A stretch of DNA of 58,813 nucleotides from Sulfurimonas sp. (GTDB taxonomy: Bacteria > Campylobacterota > Campylobacteria > Campylobacterales > Sulfurimonadaceae): contig JALSLQ010000078.1 of assembly GCA_026988235.1 (NCBI GenBank), forward strand, positions 1 to 58,813, given 5' to 3'. The position numbers and the translations under genes were made by a program. Each line of letters opens with the position of its first letter. The stretch's first letter is position 1. This document shows positions 8,426-19,352 of the stretch, in pieces. The notes beneath the pieces are model-generated. The model was not told the origin of the DNA, searched no databases, and saw nothing but the letters and a program-made list of their open reading frames with translations.

Positions 8426-9301
8426 TTACCTATTTGCCAATACTTCTGCTATGGCTTTTCCAATTTCTGCAGGAGAAACAACAACTTTTACGCCAGCAGC
8501 TTCAAGTGCATCCATTTTTTCTTTTGCAGTTCCGGCACTTCCTGAGATGATGGCACCGGCATGACCCATGCGTTTTCCTTTAGGTGCAGTTTGTCCTGCA
8601 ATAAAGGCAACAACTGGTTTAGTAATCTGTTCTTTAATAAGTTTTGCTGCTTGAATTTCTAAATCGCCACCAATTTCACCAATCATAACAATAGCTTCAG
8701 TTTCAGGATCTGCTTCAAACATTGGAAGTATTTGTTTATATGAAAGTCCAATAATTGGATCTCCACCAATACCAACTGCAGTAGTAATTCCAAAACCTTC
8801 TTTAACAACTTGGTTCGCACCTTCATAAGTTAATGTACCAGACTTGGAAATAAGTCCAACATTCCCTTTTTTGAAAATCATACCCGGCATAATTCCAATT
8901 TTACATTCATCAGCTGTAATAATACCAGGACAGTTTGGTCCAATTGTTTTCATACTGTGTTTTGTAGCATACTGTTTCGCATACATCATATCTTTTACCG
9001 GCGCACCTTCTGTAATAATGACAGCAAGTTCAATACCCGCATCAGCAGCTTCCATTACAGCATCTGCAACAAATGCAGGTGGAACAAAAACCATAGAAAC
9101 AGTAGCTCCAGTTGATGCAACTGCATCTTTTACTGTGTTAAAAACTGGTTTACCAAGATGTGTTTCTCCACCTTTGTTTGGTGTTACCCCACCGACAATT
9201 TTGGTACCATAAGCAAGACATTGTTCCGCATGAAAAGTACCTTCTTTACCAGTAAAACCTTGAACAATAACTTTTGTATCTTTATTTACTAAAATAGACA
9301 T
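8426..9301 (-). CDS. sucD: Succinyl-CoA synthetase, alpha subunit
   Basis: 291-aa subunit that carries the phosphohistidine. It shows the CoA-binding N-terminal Rossmann domain ([20 protein letters not shown]), GPNCPGII in the middle and [12 protein letters not shown] near residue 245 with the active-site His. With SucC it activates succinate to succinyl-CoA, feeding OorDABC in the reductive TCA cycle. It begins 3 bases after sucC. Confidence 0.95.
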   Translation of the reverse strand: MSILVNKDTKVIVQGFTGKEGTFHAEQCLAYGTKIVGGVTPNKGGETHLGKPVFNTVKDAVASTGATVSMVFVPPAFVADAVMEAADAGIELAVIITEGAPVKDMMYAKQYATKHSMKTIGPNCPGIITADECKIGIMPGMIFKKGNVGLISKSGTLTYEGANQVVKEGFGITTAVGIGGDPIIGLSYKQILPMFEADPETEAIVMIGEIGGDLEIQAAKLIKEQITKPVVAFIAGQTAPKGKRMGHAGAIISGSAGTAKEKMDALEAAGVKVVVSPAEIGKAIAEVLANR

Positions 9302-9304
9302 ATT

Positions 9305-10480
9305 TTATAATTCTCCTTTTGCTGCAGCTACTGCTTTTGCTGCACCATCTGCTAAATCTGTAGCAGGAATAACATTGGCAATATTTGCATTTTTAAGAAT
9401 CTCTGCTGCCTCAGGTGCATTTGTACCATCAAGACGGACAATAACAGGAACATGAACATCTACGAGCTTTGTAGCTTCTAAAATACCATTTGCAATACGG
9501 TCACATCTTACAATACCACCAAATATATTTACAAAAATTGCTTTTACATTTGGGTTTTTAAGAATAATTTCAAATCCTTTTGCAACAGTTTCAGCATTCG
9601 CAGAACCACCGACATCAAGAAAGTTTGCAGGTGTACCACCCATGTAATTAATTGTATCCATAGTTCCCATCGCAAGACCGGCGCCATTAACCATACAACC
9701 TATTTCACCATCAAGAGCAATGTAGGAAAGACCATATTGGCTTGCTTCTCTTTCATCTGGATCTTCTTCAGAAATATCTCTCATATCTTCGAGTTCAGGA
9801 TGACGACCAAGTGCTGAATCGTCAAAACCCATTTTACCGTCGAGTGCAATGAAGTCCCCTGCTCCGGTTTTGACTAATGGATTGATTTCAATCATCTCTG
9901 CATCTTTATCCATGTATACTTTATAAAGTTTTGAAGCAAAATCAATCATTTTACGCTGTTCTTTTTTATCTGTAATTCCAAGACCAAAAACTAATTCACG
10001 ACCATGAAATCCCTGAAATCCAATAGAAGGATCAATTGTCACTTTAATAATTTTTTCCGGTGTTTTTTCTGCTACAGTTTCAATGTCCATTCCACCTTCT
10101 GTAGAAGCCATGATAATCGGCATCTCTTGTGCACGGTCAAGAACTACAGAAAGGTACAACTCGTCTTTTATATCAGCACCTTCTTCTATATATACTTTTT
10201 GAACAAGCTTCCCTTCTGGTCCAGTTTGGTGTGTAATAAGTGTCATACCTAAAATTTCACTTGCTAATTCTCTTACTTCATCTAATGATTTTGCAAGCTT
10301 AACACCACCACCAAGTCCGCGTCCACCAGCATGTATTTGTGCTTTTACAACCCAAATATCTCCACCTAATTTTTCCGCATTTCTTACTGCTTCATCTGGT
10401 GTATTTGCTATAATACCTCTAGGTGTAGGAACACCATACTGAGCAAAAATTTGTTTTGCTTGATATTCATGTATATTCAT
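9305..10480 (-). CDS. sucC: Succinyl-CoA synthetase, beta subunit (ADP-forming type)
   Basis: 391-aa ATP-grasp subunit starting MNIHEYQAKQIFAQYGVPTP. The nucleotide-binding part has AQIHAGGRGLGGGVKLAKS, the metal-binding part EINPLV near residue 200, and the C-terminal ligase domain FVNIFGGIVRCDRIANGI. The length matches the family. It forms a tight pair with sucD and lies 31 bases after fumC. Confidence 0.96.
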   Translation of the reverse strand: MNIHEYQAKQIFAQYGVPTPRGIIANTPDEAVRNAEKLGGDIWVVKAQIHAGGRGLGGGVKLAKSLDEVRELASEILGMTLITHQTGPEGKLVQKVYIEEGADIKDELYLSVVLDRAQEMPIIMASTEGGMDIETVAEKTPEKIIKVTIDPSIGFQGFHGRELVFGLGITDKKEQRKMIDFASKLYKVYMDKDAEMIEINPLVKTGAGDFIALDGKMGFDDSALGRHPELEDMRDISEEDPDEREASQYGLSYIALDGEIGCMVNGAGLAMGTMDTINYMGGTPANFLDVGGSANAETVAKGFEIILKNPNVKAIFVNIFGGIVRCDRIANGILEATKLVDVHVPVIVRLDGTNAPEAAEILKNANIANVIPATDLADGAAKAVAAAKGEL

Positions 10481-10511
10481 CTATTCTCCTTGTTTTAAGT
10501 TGGGTTCTTGA

Positions 10512-11903
10512 TTACGCTTTTGGTGCAATCATCTCTTCTGGTTTAACATATTCGTCAAACTGTTCAGGTGTTAAAAGACCTAGTTCAACGGCAGTTTCTT
10601 TTAATGTTGAATTATTTGCATGCGCAGTTTTTGCGATTTTTGCCGCATTTTCATACCCAATATACGGATTAAGTGCAGTTACAAGCATTAGCGAGTCATG
10701 TAAATAATGGTCTATTTTACTTGCGACTGGTTCAATACCAACGGCCGCATTATCATTAAATGAAACAATAGAATCACTTAAAAGACGCACAGATTGTAAA
10801 AAGTTATAAGCTATAACAGGTTTAAATACATTGAGTTCAAAATTACCTTGTGAAGCGGCAAAACCGATCGTCGCATCATTACCCATAACCTGACAAGTTA
10901 CCATAGTAACAGCTTCACTTTGTGTAGGATTTACCTTACCCGGCATAATAGAGCTTCCCGGTTCATTAGCAGGGATTTCAATTTCACCGAGACCACAACG
11001 CGGACCAGAAGCGAGCCATCGTACATCATTTGCTATTTTCATCATATCAGCAGCAAGTGCTTTTAATGCACCGTGTGCAAATACTAGAGCATCGTGTGAT
11101 GTCAATGCATGAAATTTATTTGGAGCAGTAATAAAATCATGCCCCGTAAGCTCTGAAAGTTTTTTTGCAACTCTTTGCCCTAGTTCGGGATGAGCATTCA
11201 ATCCTGTACCGACAGCAGTACCACCAAGTGCTAATTCACGAACAGCATTAAGTGAATCTTCTGCCATTTTCTCACATTTATTAAGCATTTCTACCCATCC
11301 GCTTATCTCTTGTCCAAGCGTTAATGGTGTTGCATCCTGTAAGTGTGTACGCCCTATTTTTACAATATGCGCGAATGCTTCACTTTTTGCCTGTAATGTT
11401 GCTTTAAGTTTTTGAATTGCAGGAAGCAACTGCTCTTCAACTGCTATAACGGAGGCTACATGTAACGCAGTCGGATAGGTGTCATTTGAAGATTGTGATT
11501 TGTTTACATCATCATTGGGATGGACAAGTTTCTCTTTTGTAAAATCTCCACCTAAAATTTCTGTTGCACGGTTTGCAAGAACTTCATTATTGTTCATATT
11601 TGACTGTGTACCTGAGCCTGTTTGCCACACAACTAATGGATAATTTCCATCAAGTTTTCCTGCTAACATATCATCAGCAGCCTCCGCGATAGCATCTGCT
11701 TTTTTACCATCAAGTTTTCCAAGGTCTTTATTTACTAATGCAACCGCTTTTTTTAAGTAAGAAAATGCACGAGTAATTTCATACGGCATTTTCTCTTCAC
11801 CAATTTTAAAATTTTGAATACTTCTTTGTGTTTGAGCACCCCAGTAAGCATCTTGCGGTACTTCAATTTCTCCCATTGTATCTTTTTCTATACGAGTTTT
11901 CAT
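10512..11903 (-). CDS. fumC: Class II fumarate hydratase
   Basis: 463-aa cytosolic fumarase interconverting malate and fumarate. The family signature [13 protein letters not shown] is near residue 318, and [19 protein letters not shown] near residue 98 is the substrate site. It starts 3 bases after mdh stops, so malate dehydrogenase and fumarase are made together. The class II enzyme is iron-independent. Confidence 0.96.
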   Translation of the reverse strand: MKTRIEKDTMGEIEVPQDAYWGAQTQRSIQNFKIGEEKMPYEITRAFSYLKKAVALVNKDLGKLDGKKADAIAEAADDMLAGKLDGNYPLVVWQTGSGTQSNMNNNEVLANRATEILGGDFTKEKLVHPNDDVNKSQSSNDTYPTALHVASVIAVEEQLLPAIQKLKATLQAKSEAFAHIVKIGRTHLQDATPLTLGQEISGWVEMLNKCEKMAEDSLNAVRELALGGTAVGTGLNAHPELGQRVAKKLSELTGHDFITAPNKFHALTSHDALVFAHGALKALAADMMKIANDVRWLASGPRCGLGEIEIPANEPGSSIMPGKVNPTQSEAVTMVTCQVMGNDATIGFAASQGNFELNVFKPVIAYNFLQSVRLLSDSIVSFNDNAAVGIEPVASKIDHYLHDSLMLVTALNPYIGYENAAKIAKTAHANNSTLKETAVELGLLTPEQFDEYVKPEEMIAPKA

Positions 11904-11906
11904 TCT

Positions 11907-12863
11907 TTATTTTCCTTCAAAAAATTTATTTTCATTTAAAGTATCTATTAAATCCTGCACAGACTTGCAAGATTGAGCAAACATTGCGTTTTCTTTTTCA
12001 TCTAATGTTACTTCTATTATTTTCTCAGCACCTTTGGCACCAAGCATAACAGGAACACCTGAAACAACATCACTATAACCGTATTCGCCTTCTAAACATA
12101 CTGCACATGGATGAATTTGTTTTGTGTCTTTAAGTATTGCATCTACCATAATTGCCGTTGATTTTGCAGGTGCATAATAGGCTGAACCTGTTTTCAAATA
12201 CCCAACTATTTCAGCACCGCCATGGCGTGTTCTGTCTACTATTTCTGCAATTTCATCATGTGTTAAAACATCAGTAAGTGGTACACCTGCTACAGTTGAA
12301 TAACGAGGGAGAGGAACCATGTCGTCACCATGACCACCCATTACTGAAGCACGAATCTGTCCACCACCATAACCAAGTTTTTCCTGAATAAAGGCTGCCA
12401 TTCTGGAACTGTCTAAAATTCCCGCCATTCCAATAACACGACTTCTATCAAAACCACTCTCTTTGAGTGCTACATATGTCATCGCATCAAGTGGATTAGA
12501 AACTATAATAACAATCGCATTTGGAGAATATTTGGCAATACCTTGTATAACTTCTTTGGTAATTTTTGCATTTATCATCAATAAATCATCACGACTCATA
12601 CCCGGTAATCTTGGGCTTCCTGCAGTTACTACAACGACATCACAATTAACTAAATCTGACATCTCCTCTGCAACGCTTACCACAGTATGACTGCGCACAG
12701 CAGAAGCTGCCTGAGACATATCAAGAGCCTTTCCTTTTGCCACATCTATTTTGTTGTCACGAAGTATAATTTCATGACATGATCCAAGCATTGCCAGAGA
12801 GTAAGCTACTGTCGCGCCAACATTACCGGCACCTACTATCCCTACTCTTTTTCCTTGACTCAT
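11907..12863 (-). CDS. mdh: Malate dehydrogenase (lactate/malate dehydrogenase fold)
   Basis: 318-aa NAD-dependent enzyme that reduces oxaloacetate to malate. The N-terminal Rossmann motif is [19 protein letters not shown], the substrate loop is near [11 protein letters not shown], and the catalytic His lies in [10 protein letters not shown]. The lack of a class-specific substrate-loop Gln and the context (fumC next door) favour malate over lactate. A separate promoter is likely in the 131-bp gap after icd, which carries the icd terminator. Confidence 0.93.
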   Translation of the reverse strand: MSQGKRVGIVGAGNVGATVAYSLAMLGSCHEIILRDNKIDVAKGKALDMSQAASAVRSHTVVSVAEEMSDLVNCDVVVVTAGSPRLPGMSRDDLLMINAKITKEVIQGIAKYSPNAIVIIVSNPLDAMTYVALKESGFDRSRVIGMAGILDSSRMAAFIQEKLGYGGGQIRASVMGGHGDDMVPLPRYSTVAGVPLTDVLTHDEIAEIVDRTRHGGAEIVGYLKTGSAYYAPAKSTAIMVDAILKDTKQIHPCAVCLEGEYGYSDVVSGVPVMLGAKGAEKIIEVTLDEKENAMFAQSCKSVQDLIDTLNENKFFEGK

Positions 12864-12951
12864 ATATGCTCCTTAATATTAAATACTATAAGGTGTGTTA
12901 ATTTCACCTTTTATATACAGTTTATGCTATCTAAGTTGCATAGAAAAAGTG

Positions 12952-12980
12952 AAAACTACACGCATATAGCATGTAGTTTT
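12952..12980 (-). terminator. Terminator of icd
   Basis: AAAACTACA and TGTAGTTTT form a 9-bp stem, with further inner GC pairs around an ATATA loop. On the minus strand it follows the icd stop and leads into TTTTC-ACTTTTTC. It separates icd from the mdh operon. Confidence 0.65.
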
Positions 12981-12994
12981 AAGTAGTGAGTTAA

Positions 12995-15187
12995 CTATAT
13001 CGCGTCAATAATTGCGTTAAGTGTTGCAGATGGACGCATAGCAGCTGTTGCTTTTGCTTCATCTGGTTTATAATATCCACCAATATCTTTTGGTGAACCT
13101 TCAGCAGCTAATAATTCTGCCATAATTTTTTCTTCATTTTCAACTAAAGCTTTTACTACAGGAATAAATTTAGCAGACAATTCTGCATTATCACTGTCAG
13201 CTAAATCTTGTGCCCAATATTGTGCAACAAAAAAGTGAGATGCTTTATTGTCAGGTTCACCGACTTTTCTTGAAGGTACTTTGTTATTATCAAGATATCT
13301 ATTGTTTGCAACATCTAATGCAGCTGTAACAGCTTCAAGCTTTTCATTTGGATGTTTATGCTCAATATATCTTAATGATTCTGCAAGTGCCAAAAATTCA
13401 CCAAGTGAATCCCATCGTAAGTGCCCTTCAGCCAAAAATTGATCTACATGTTTAGGAGCAGATCCACCAGCACCTGTTTCAAATAGTCCACCACCAGCTA
13501 ATAGTGGAACAATTGATAGCATTTTTGCAGAAGTTCCTAGTTCTAAAATTGGGTACATATCTGTTAGATAATCTCTAAGAACATTACCAGTTACAGAAAT
13601 TGTATCTTTCCCTTCTCTAACTCGAGCATTTGTGTAATTAGTTGCTGATTCAACATCCATAATTGAAAGCTCTAAACCTGAAGTATCATGATCTTTTAAG
13701 TACTCATTTACCTTTTTAATCATATTAGCATCATGCGCACGATTTTCATCTAACCAAAATACTGCTGGATTTCCAGTTATACGAGCACGCTCTACTGCAA
13801 GACGAACCCAATCTTTAATTGGAATATCTTTTGCACGGCTCATTCTGTAAATATCGCCCTTTTCAACATTATGAGTCATAAGAATGCGACCTTGCGCATC
13901 TTTAACTTCCATAACACCATTTTCAGGAACTTCAATAGTTGTAGGATGAGAACCATACTCTTCAGCTTTTTGTGCCATAAGACCAACATTCGATACATTA
14001 CCCATAGTAGTAACATCATATTGACCATTTTTTACACAATCTTCAACCATCGGACGATAAAAATCAGCATAACAACGATCTGGAATTACCGCTACACATT
14101 CTTCAGTTTTACCATCTTTATTCCACATTTTACCACCATCACGAATAACAACTGGCATTGAAGCATCAATAATAATATCATTTGAAGCGTGTAGGTTAGT
14201 AATGCCATTATCTGAATCAACCATAGCTATATTTACTGAACCATTATTGATAACATCTTTAATTGCAGCTAAAATTTCATCTTTTTTATCTGAGTTTTCC
14301 AATTTGATTTCTAAATCGCCAAGACCCAAATTAGCATTCACATCAAGCTTAGCAAATTCATCTGCATATTTAGTAAAGACATCTTCAAAAAATACTTCAA
14401 CAGCATGACCAAACATAATTGGATCAGAAACTTTCATCATAGTTGCTTTTAAATGTAGTGACCACAAAACACCATTTGCTTTTGCTTCTTCAATTGATTT
14501 TTTGAAAAATGCACGCAATGCTTTTGCAGACATATATGTTGCATCTAAAATTTCTTTATCTCTTGCATCTACTGTTCTTAGAACTTTGCCGTTTAATTCT
14601 ATCGTCATATTTTGTTCACTATCGACAATGATAGATTGTTCATTTTCATAAAAATCACCATGCTCCATAGAAGTTACATATGTTTTTGAATTTTCTGAAA
14701 ATGGGCGTAGTTTATGTGGATTTTTCTTTGCAAAATTTTTAACCGCAAGAGCAGCTCGTCTATCTGAGTTACCTTCACGAAGAACAGGGTTAACAGCTGA
14801 CCCTAAACAAGTTGAATATTTTGCCTGAACTGTTTTTTCTTCTTCAGTTTCAGGATTTTCAGGATATTCTGGTAAAGCATATCCTTTTTCTTTAAGTTCA
14901 GCAATACACTCTTTAAGCTGAGGAATTGATGCAGAGATATTTGGTAATTTAATAATGTTACCTTCTGGCTGCTTAACGACTGTACCCAAATAAGCCAATT
15001 CATCAGCTATTTTTTGATCATCTTTAAGGTATTCACCCATTGTAGCTATAACTCTACCTGCTAAAGAGATATCTCTTGCTTCTACTTCTACCCCGCCTGC
15101 TGCACAAAATTTTTGTACAATTGGCAATAATGAATATGTTGCTAAAGCCGGAGCCTCATCAATTTTAGACCAAATAATTTTTGACAT
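12995..15187 (-). CDS. icd: Isocitrate dehydrogenase, monomeric NADP type
   Basis: 730 aa, matching the monomeric (about 740 aa) IDH family rather than the 400-aa dimeric type. Family landmarks include the start [20 protein letters not shown], the middle [20 protein letters not shown], and [20 protein letters not shown] near residue 580. In the reductive TCA cycle it carboxylates 2-oxoglutarate, the product of the downstream OorDABC. The GAGGAC ribosome site precedes the ATG at 15187. Confidence 0.96.
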   Translation of the reverse strand: MSKIIWSKIDEAPALATYSLLPIVQKFCAAGGVEVEARDISLAGRVIATMGEYLKDDQKIADELAYLGTVVKQPEGNIIKLPNISASIPQLKECIAELKEKGYALPEYPENPETEEEKTVQAKYSTCLGSAVNPVLREGNSDRRAALAVKNFAKKNPHKLRPFSENSKTYVTSMEHGDFYENEQSIIVDSEQNMTIELNGKVLRTVDARDKEILDATYMSAKALRAFFKKSIEEAKANGVLWSLHLKATMMKVSDPIMFGHAVEVFFEDVFTKYADEFAKLDVNANLGLGDLEIKLENSDKKDEILAAIKDVINNGSVNIAMVDSDNGITNLHASNDIIIDASMPVVIRDGGKMWNKDGKTEECVAVIPDRCYADFYRPMVEDCVKNGQYDVTTMGNVSNVGLMAQKAEEYGSHPTTIEVPENGVMEVKDAQGRILMTHNVEKGDIYRMSRAKDIPIKDWVRLAVERARITGNPAVFWLDENRAHDANMIKKVNEYLKDHDTSGLELSIMDVESATNYTNARVREGKDTISVTGNVLRDYLTDMYPILELGTSAKMLSIVPLLAGGGLFETGAGGSAPKHVDQFLAEGHLRWDSLGEFLALAESLRYIEHKHPNEKLEAVTAALDVANNRYLDNNKVPSRKVGEPDNKASHFFVAQYWAQDLADSDNAELSAKFIPVVKALVENEEKIMAELLAAEGSPKDIGGYYKPDEAKATAAMRPSATLNAIIDAI

Positions 15188-15320
15188 GTTCTGTCCTCGT
15201 GAATAATATTTTTATTCATAATTTTTTACGCTTTATGAATTTTACAATTTAAATAATAACACTAAGATAGGCAATATTAGCAAACACGACTAAAAAATTA
15301 CACTATATTTCTATTTTGTT

Positions 15321-16265
15321 TCATTTTGTAGCACGCTTAATATTGCGTAAATGTGTAGAATAGTTACATGTGAAATCATGAGTTCCCTTTTTAGATTTCA
15401 TAAAATAAAGATAATTTGTTTTTTTTGGAAAGATTGCTGCTCTGATGGCATCTACGCTTACATTGCAAACAGGTATGCTCGGAAGACCGTTATGCCTATA
15501 GGTGTTATAAGTACTTGTATCATGTTTAATCCTATAAGGTGTTACTCTTTGATGAGAATACTTTCCATAATTAAGTGTACCATCCATTTGGAGTTTCATT
15601 CCTTTGTTTATTCTATTATATATGACAGAACTCACAAGAGGCATTTCGGCTGTGTTAGCTGACTCTTTTTGTATTATTGAGGCTATTGTTATATATTGAA
15701 ACCACTTTTTTTCATTATAAGTGCCAAAAAACTTTATAGAAAGTGCTTTCATTTGTTTATGTGAGGTATTAAGTAACACTTTCATAAGCTCTTTTTCTGT
15801 GATACCTATAGGCAACTTATAGGTATCAGGGACTAATGCGCCCTCTTTTACTGGTGTATATTTATCAAATTCATTTTGCAGTTTTGTTCTGTTAAGATGT
15901 AAATTCTTTGCCAGTTGATTTAAAAACACATAAGTCGTTTCCCCAGGAATAAGTGTTACATTTTGTAAAGCTGCTTTTGATATTGTAAGTTTATATAAAA
16001 AATCTGCTTTTGTATTGACATTTGTCTGCATATTTATCCATCCACTTTGTGGAGAGCCTAAGAGCCTTAATAGTAAAGAATCAATTTTACAAACATCATA
16101 ATTTTTTGACTGCAATTGTGTTATAATTTTATTAATAGAGCCTGCAGGAATGTAGAGAACTTTTGGTGTGTAAATAGGTTTATTAAGGTAATGGATGAGA
16201 GAGAAAACAATCATAAAAATTATTGATACAACATATGTAAGTATTGTGAGTTTTTTTATTTTCAT
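15321..16265 (-). CDS. mltG: Endolytic murein transglycosylase MltG
   Basis: 314-aa inner-membrane enzyme that cuts nascent glycan strands. It has one N-terminal membrane helix (about residues 7-26) followed by the YceG domain. IASIIQKESANTAEMPLVSS near residue 195 contains the catalytic Glu, and VIYNRINKGMKLQMDGTLNYG follows, as in E. coli MltG. Its start lies inside the 5' end of the divergent AsmA-like gene, so the two coding regions overlap by 71 bp head to head. Confidence 0.93.
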   Translation of the reverse strand: MKIKKLTILTYVVSIIFMIVFSLIHYLNKPIYTPKVLYIPAGSINKIITQLQSKNYDVCKIDSLLLRLLGSPQSGWINMQTNVNTKADFLYKLTISKAALQNVTLIPGETTYVFLNQLAKNLHLNRTKLQNEFDKYTPVKEGALVPDTYKLPIGITEKELMKVLLNTSHKQMKALSIKFFGTYNEKKWFQYITIASIIQKESANTAEMPLVSSVIYNRINKGMKLQMDGTLNYGKYSHQRVTPYRIKHDTSTYNTYRHNGLPSIPVCNVSVDAIRAAIFPKKTNYLYFMKSKKGTHDFTCNYSTHLRNIKRATK

Positions 16266-19200
16266 GCTTATTCTTCTTATTAGTTTATTTGTAGTTTTGC
16301 AAAATGGATTATATCTTGATAATGTTTCTATATCAAATATTCATGCAAAAAATATTTATATTAAATGGGACAATAAAATTAATGTCTCTATGCAAGAGTT
16401 ACAAATTGACACCAAAAAAGACAAAACGAAGCTTACTATTCCTTTTACTTTTAAAGAAGTTAGTAAGTATATTAAAATTATTTCACAAACTACAAACTGG
16501 TTTCATTCTATCGTTATTAGCAGTATTCAAATCGGAGATACTTCAGGCTCATTTAAATATACAAATGATGATCAAGGCTTTTTAGTCCTTCAATCTCCAA
16601 CACTTCAACTAAAATCAAATATTTACTTTCATTCTCGTTTTCTTAAAATTTTAATTAACAACTTTGAAGATAAAAAAAAATCACTTCAGGGAAAAGGTAT
16701 TATAGTTTTCGACACAGATACAAAAAGAATATATACAAAAATAAATCTTGATATTCACAAAGATGCAAATTTAACTATTTATTCAATGTCAGATTCAAAG
16801 CATCTTGTATACAATGTTGTGAGTAATCAAAATATAACTAACATTTCTCATTTAATCAAAATAGCACATTTGCCTAAAGAAGTCATATACTGTGTATATA
16901 CTGCTATAAAAATGAACTATTTAAGTATTAATGAATTTCACGGTTTTATTAATTACAATGATATGCAAAATGCCTACAAAAATATACATGTAAAGGCAAG
17001 TATTACACAGTTGAACTATACATACAACCCAAAACTTGATGCTGTTCATACACCACAAACAAATCTTGAGTTTAAAAATGGTATATTATATATAAGACCG
17101 CAAAATCCACATTCATATAGTATGGATTTAGGAAAAAGTTGGTTAAAAATAGATTTTTCTCAAAAAGAAGAGTTACTGACTTTATATCTGTTATTTGATG
17201 GATCACTCAACAAGGACATGTTACATGTACTCAACACCTATAAAATAAAACTCCCTTTTTTACAAAGAAAAGGCAAGGTTGACACAAATTTGACTATAAC
17301 AGTAAATCTTCGAACTATAGATGTAAATGCAAAAGGAAATTTTTATACCAAAAAGGCTAATTTTGACTACCTTGGTCTCAATATAGACATTTATAATGCT
17401 CATATACAGCTTGATAATTATGATGTGCTTATTGATAAAATGAATGCACAATACAAACATATAGCGCAGGCTGATGTACATGTAAGGTTTAATGCAAAAA
17501 AAGCTATTGGCACCATTCATCTTGATTTCAACAAAATAAATTCCAATGGCTTGTCACTAATAACAAATCAGCAACCTTTACATGTAACATATAACATTAA
17601 TCCTAACCAGGACACAATTGATATTCAAGCATCCAAATGGAAATTTAAAACGCAAACAATATCCTTGGACAAACTTTTAGTTGATTTTAATTTAAACACA
17701 CTTAAGGCAAATATACCTATAGTGTTTTTTAAGGTTGGTACACTGGCTAGCGGTTATATGAATGGCGTGATAAATTTAAAAACATCAAAAATGAATTTTG
17801 ATGTTGATTTATTAAAATTACAATATAGTGGCATCAAACTTTCTCAAACGACAACACCGTTGCGGGTACAATATGATAAGATTCTATCTGTTTCTTCTAG
17901 TAAAGAAATCTTTTTTACTGTAAACGGTTCAGAATATAAAGCGAAGAACTTCTCTATAGATTTTAAAAATGAGAGTATTTTCTTAAAACATACATTTTTA
18001 GAAATAAGCCAATATATTAGCACAAAAATTTATGCTAATTATGATTTTAATTCTAAAAAATCACATATAAGTCTGAGTGATTTTATATTAAAAAACCCTA
18101 AAACAGGAAAGACACTCTATAAAAATAATAAAATTCTACTTGGGGGGTACATAGATGGTAAAAATATTACAATTGATTCAAAAGAGTTAGGGGCTATATT
18201 TGTTTTAAATAATGATGAGTGGAGATTAACGCTCAACTCTATTGCTTCTATTGCACAAAAATCACAATTTTTGCGCAAATATAAACTTGATGACGGTGAA
18301 ATCAGCTTCTATAAAAAAAGTGATGCTCTTTATACCCATTTTCAAGCAAATATATTATACCCTTATCCCTTACTTGTGGATAAAAATAAAGAAATTTCCA
18401 AGTATACAATTTCAGGGAAAATTACAAAAGAACAAAAAATTTATCTTAGAATCAATAAAAATATCAATGTAAAAATTGATAAAGATGTAAAAATTAAAAT
18501 ACATGATAGCGGTCTCAACATAGATAAGATAATAGATTTTACAAAACAAATAATAACATCTAATACAACAGCTAAAAGTGACTTTAAGTTATCAGTCGAT
18601 GCAATAAATTCATACTTATATCTTGGAAACAATAGATATGCTATTTCTGATGCGATGCACCTACAGTATTACAATAATATTGTAACGGCACAGCTCACAT
18701 ACAGAAAAGGAAATGCCGGATTTAAACTTCAAAACAATACTTTTCATCTCTATGGAAAGAATTTTGATGATAAATTTATGGAAAAACTTTTCGTCCTTTC
18801 TAAATTCAGCGGAGGAAGATTAGATTTTTCTATGAATGGAACACTTGACGATTATCAAGGTATTTTTTACATGAATGATACTAATATGCTTGATTATAAG
18901 CTTTTAAATAATGTTTTAGCCTTTATTAACACTGTTCCTTCTCTTGTTACTTTTTCATTACCTGGTTACAATAAAAAAGGCTTACATGTAAACAATGCCT
19001 ATGTAAAATTTCATGCCAAAAAAGGTGTTTTTGATATTTCAGACATATATTTAGAATCTAAGGAAATGACAATACTTGGTAAAGGAAACGCGAATGTAAA
19101 AAAGAATACTATAGATTTGACATTAAATTTAAAAACAGACTTAGGAAGTAATTTATCAAAGATACCTCTTGTAGGCTATATTATATTTGATGGAAAGAGT

Positions 19201-19344
19201 ATATCAACTACTTTAAAAGTAAGTGGAAAACTTAATGACCCTACTGTCAATACAATGCTTGCTAAAGATATTGTAGTAGCACCTTTAAATATTATAAAAA
19301 GAACACTTACCCTTCCTTATGAGCTTCTTAAAAAGCTCTACTGA
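16195..19344 (+). CDS. Giant AsmA/YhdP-like membrane-anchored protein
   Basis: 1049 aa with an N-terminal membrane anchor (about residues 14-37) and a very long, beta-strand-rich periplasmic region. The last 250 residues carry AsmA_2-like sequence: FSGGRLDFSMNGTLDDYQG, LLNNVLAFINTVPSLVTFSL, and near the end KIPLVGYIIFDGKSISTTLK. Proteins of this group (YhdP, TamB, AsmA) are thought to bridge the periplasm and move phospholipid to the outer membrane, so that role is inferred from family. The start at 16195 (after AAGG) keeps the whole membrane helix; a later ATG at 16264 would cut it in half. Confidence 0.85.
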   Translation: MREKTIIKIIDTTYVSIVSFFIFMLILLISLFVVLQNGLYLDNVSISNIHAKNIYIKWDNKINVSMQELQIDTKKDKTKLTIPFTFKEVSKYIKIISQTTNWFHSIVISSIQIGDTSGSFKYTNDDQGFLVLQSPTLQLKSNIYFHSRFLKILINNFEDKKKSLQGKGIIVFDTDTKRIYTKINLDIHKDANLTIYSMSDSKHLVYNVVSNQNITNISHLIKIAHLPKEVIYCVYTAIKMNYLSINEFHGFINYNDMQNAYKNIHVKASITQLNYTYNPKLDAVHTPQTNLEFKNGILYIRPQNPHSYSMDLGKSWLKIDFSQKEELLTLYLLFDGSLNKDMLHVLNTYKIKLPFLQRKGKVDTNLTITVNLRTIDVNAKGNFYTKKANFDYLGLNIDIYNAHIQLDNYDVLIDKMNAQYKHIAQADVHVRFNAKKAIGTIHLDFNKINSNGLSLITNQQPLHVTYNINPNQDTIDIQASKWKFKTQTISLDKLLVDFNLNTLKANIPIVFFKVGTLASGYMNGVINLKTSKMNFDVDLLKLQYSGIKLSQTTTPLRVQYDKILSVSSSKEIFFTVNGSEYKAKNFSIDFKNESIFLKHTFLEISQYISTKIYANYDFNSKKSHISLSDFILKNPKTGKTLYKNNKILLGGYIDGKNITIDSKELGAIFVLNNDEWRLTLNSIASIAQKSQFLRKYKLDDGEISFYKKSDALYTHFQANILYPYPLLVDKNKEISKYTISGKITKEQKIYLRINKNINVKIDKDVKIKIHDSGLNIDKIIDFTKQIITSNTTAKSDFKLSVDAINSYLYLGNNRYAISDAMHLQYYNNIVTAQLTYRKGNAGFKLQNNTFHLYGKNFDDKFMEKLFVLSKFSGGRLDFSMNGTLDDYQGIFYMNDTNMLDYKLLNNVLAFINTVPSLVTFSLPGYNKKGLHVNNAYVKFHAKKGVFDISDIYLESKEMTILGKGNANVKKNTIDLTLNLKTDLGSNLSKIPLVGYIIFDGKSISTTLKVSGKLNDPTVNTMLAKDIVVAPLNIIKRTLTLPYELLKKLY

Positions 19345-19352
19345 AAAACCAA

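Noticed and set aside
19321..19338. GAGCTT/AAGCTC hairpin at the end of the AsmA-like gene
   Set aside because: It lies in coding sequence and has no T-tract on either side, so terminator function is not supported.
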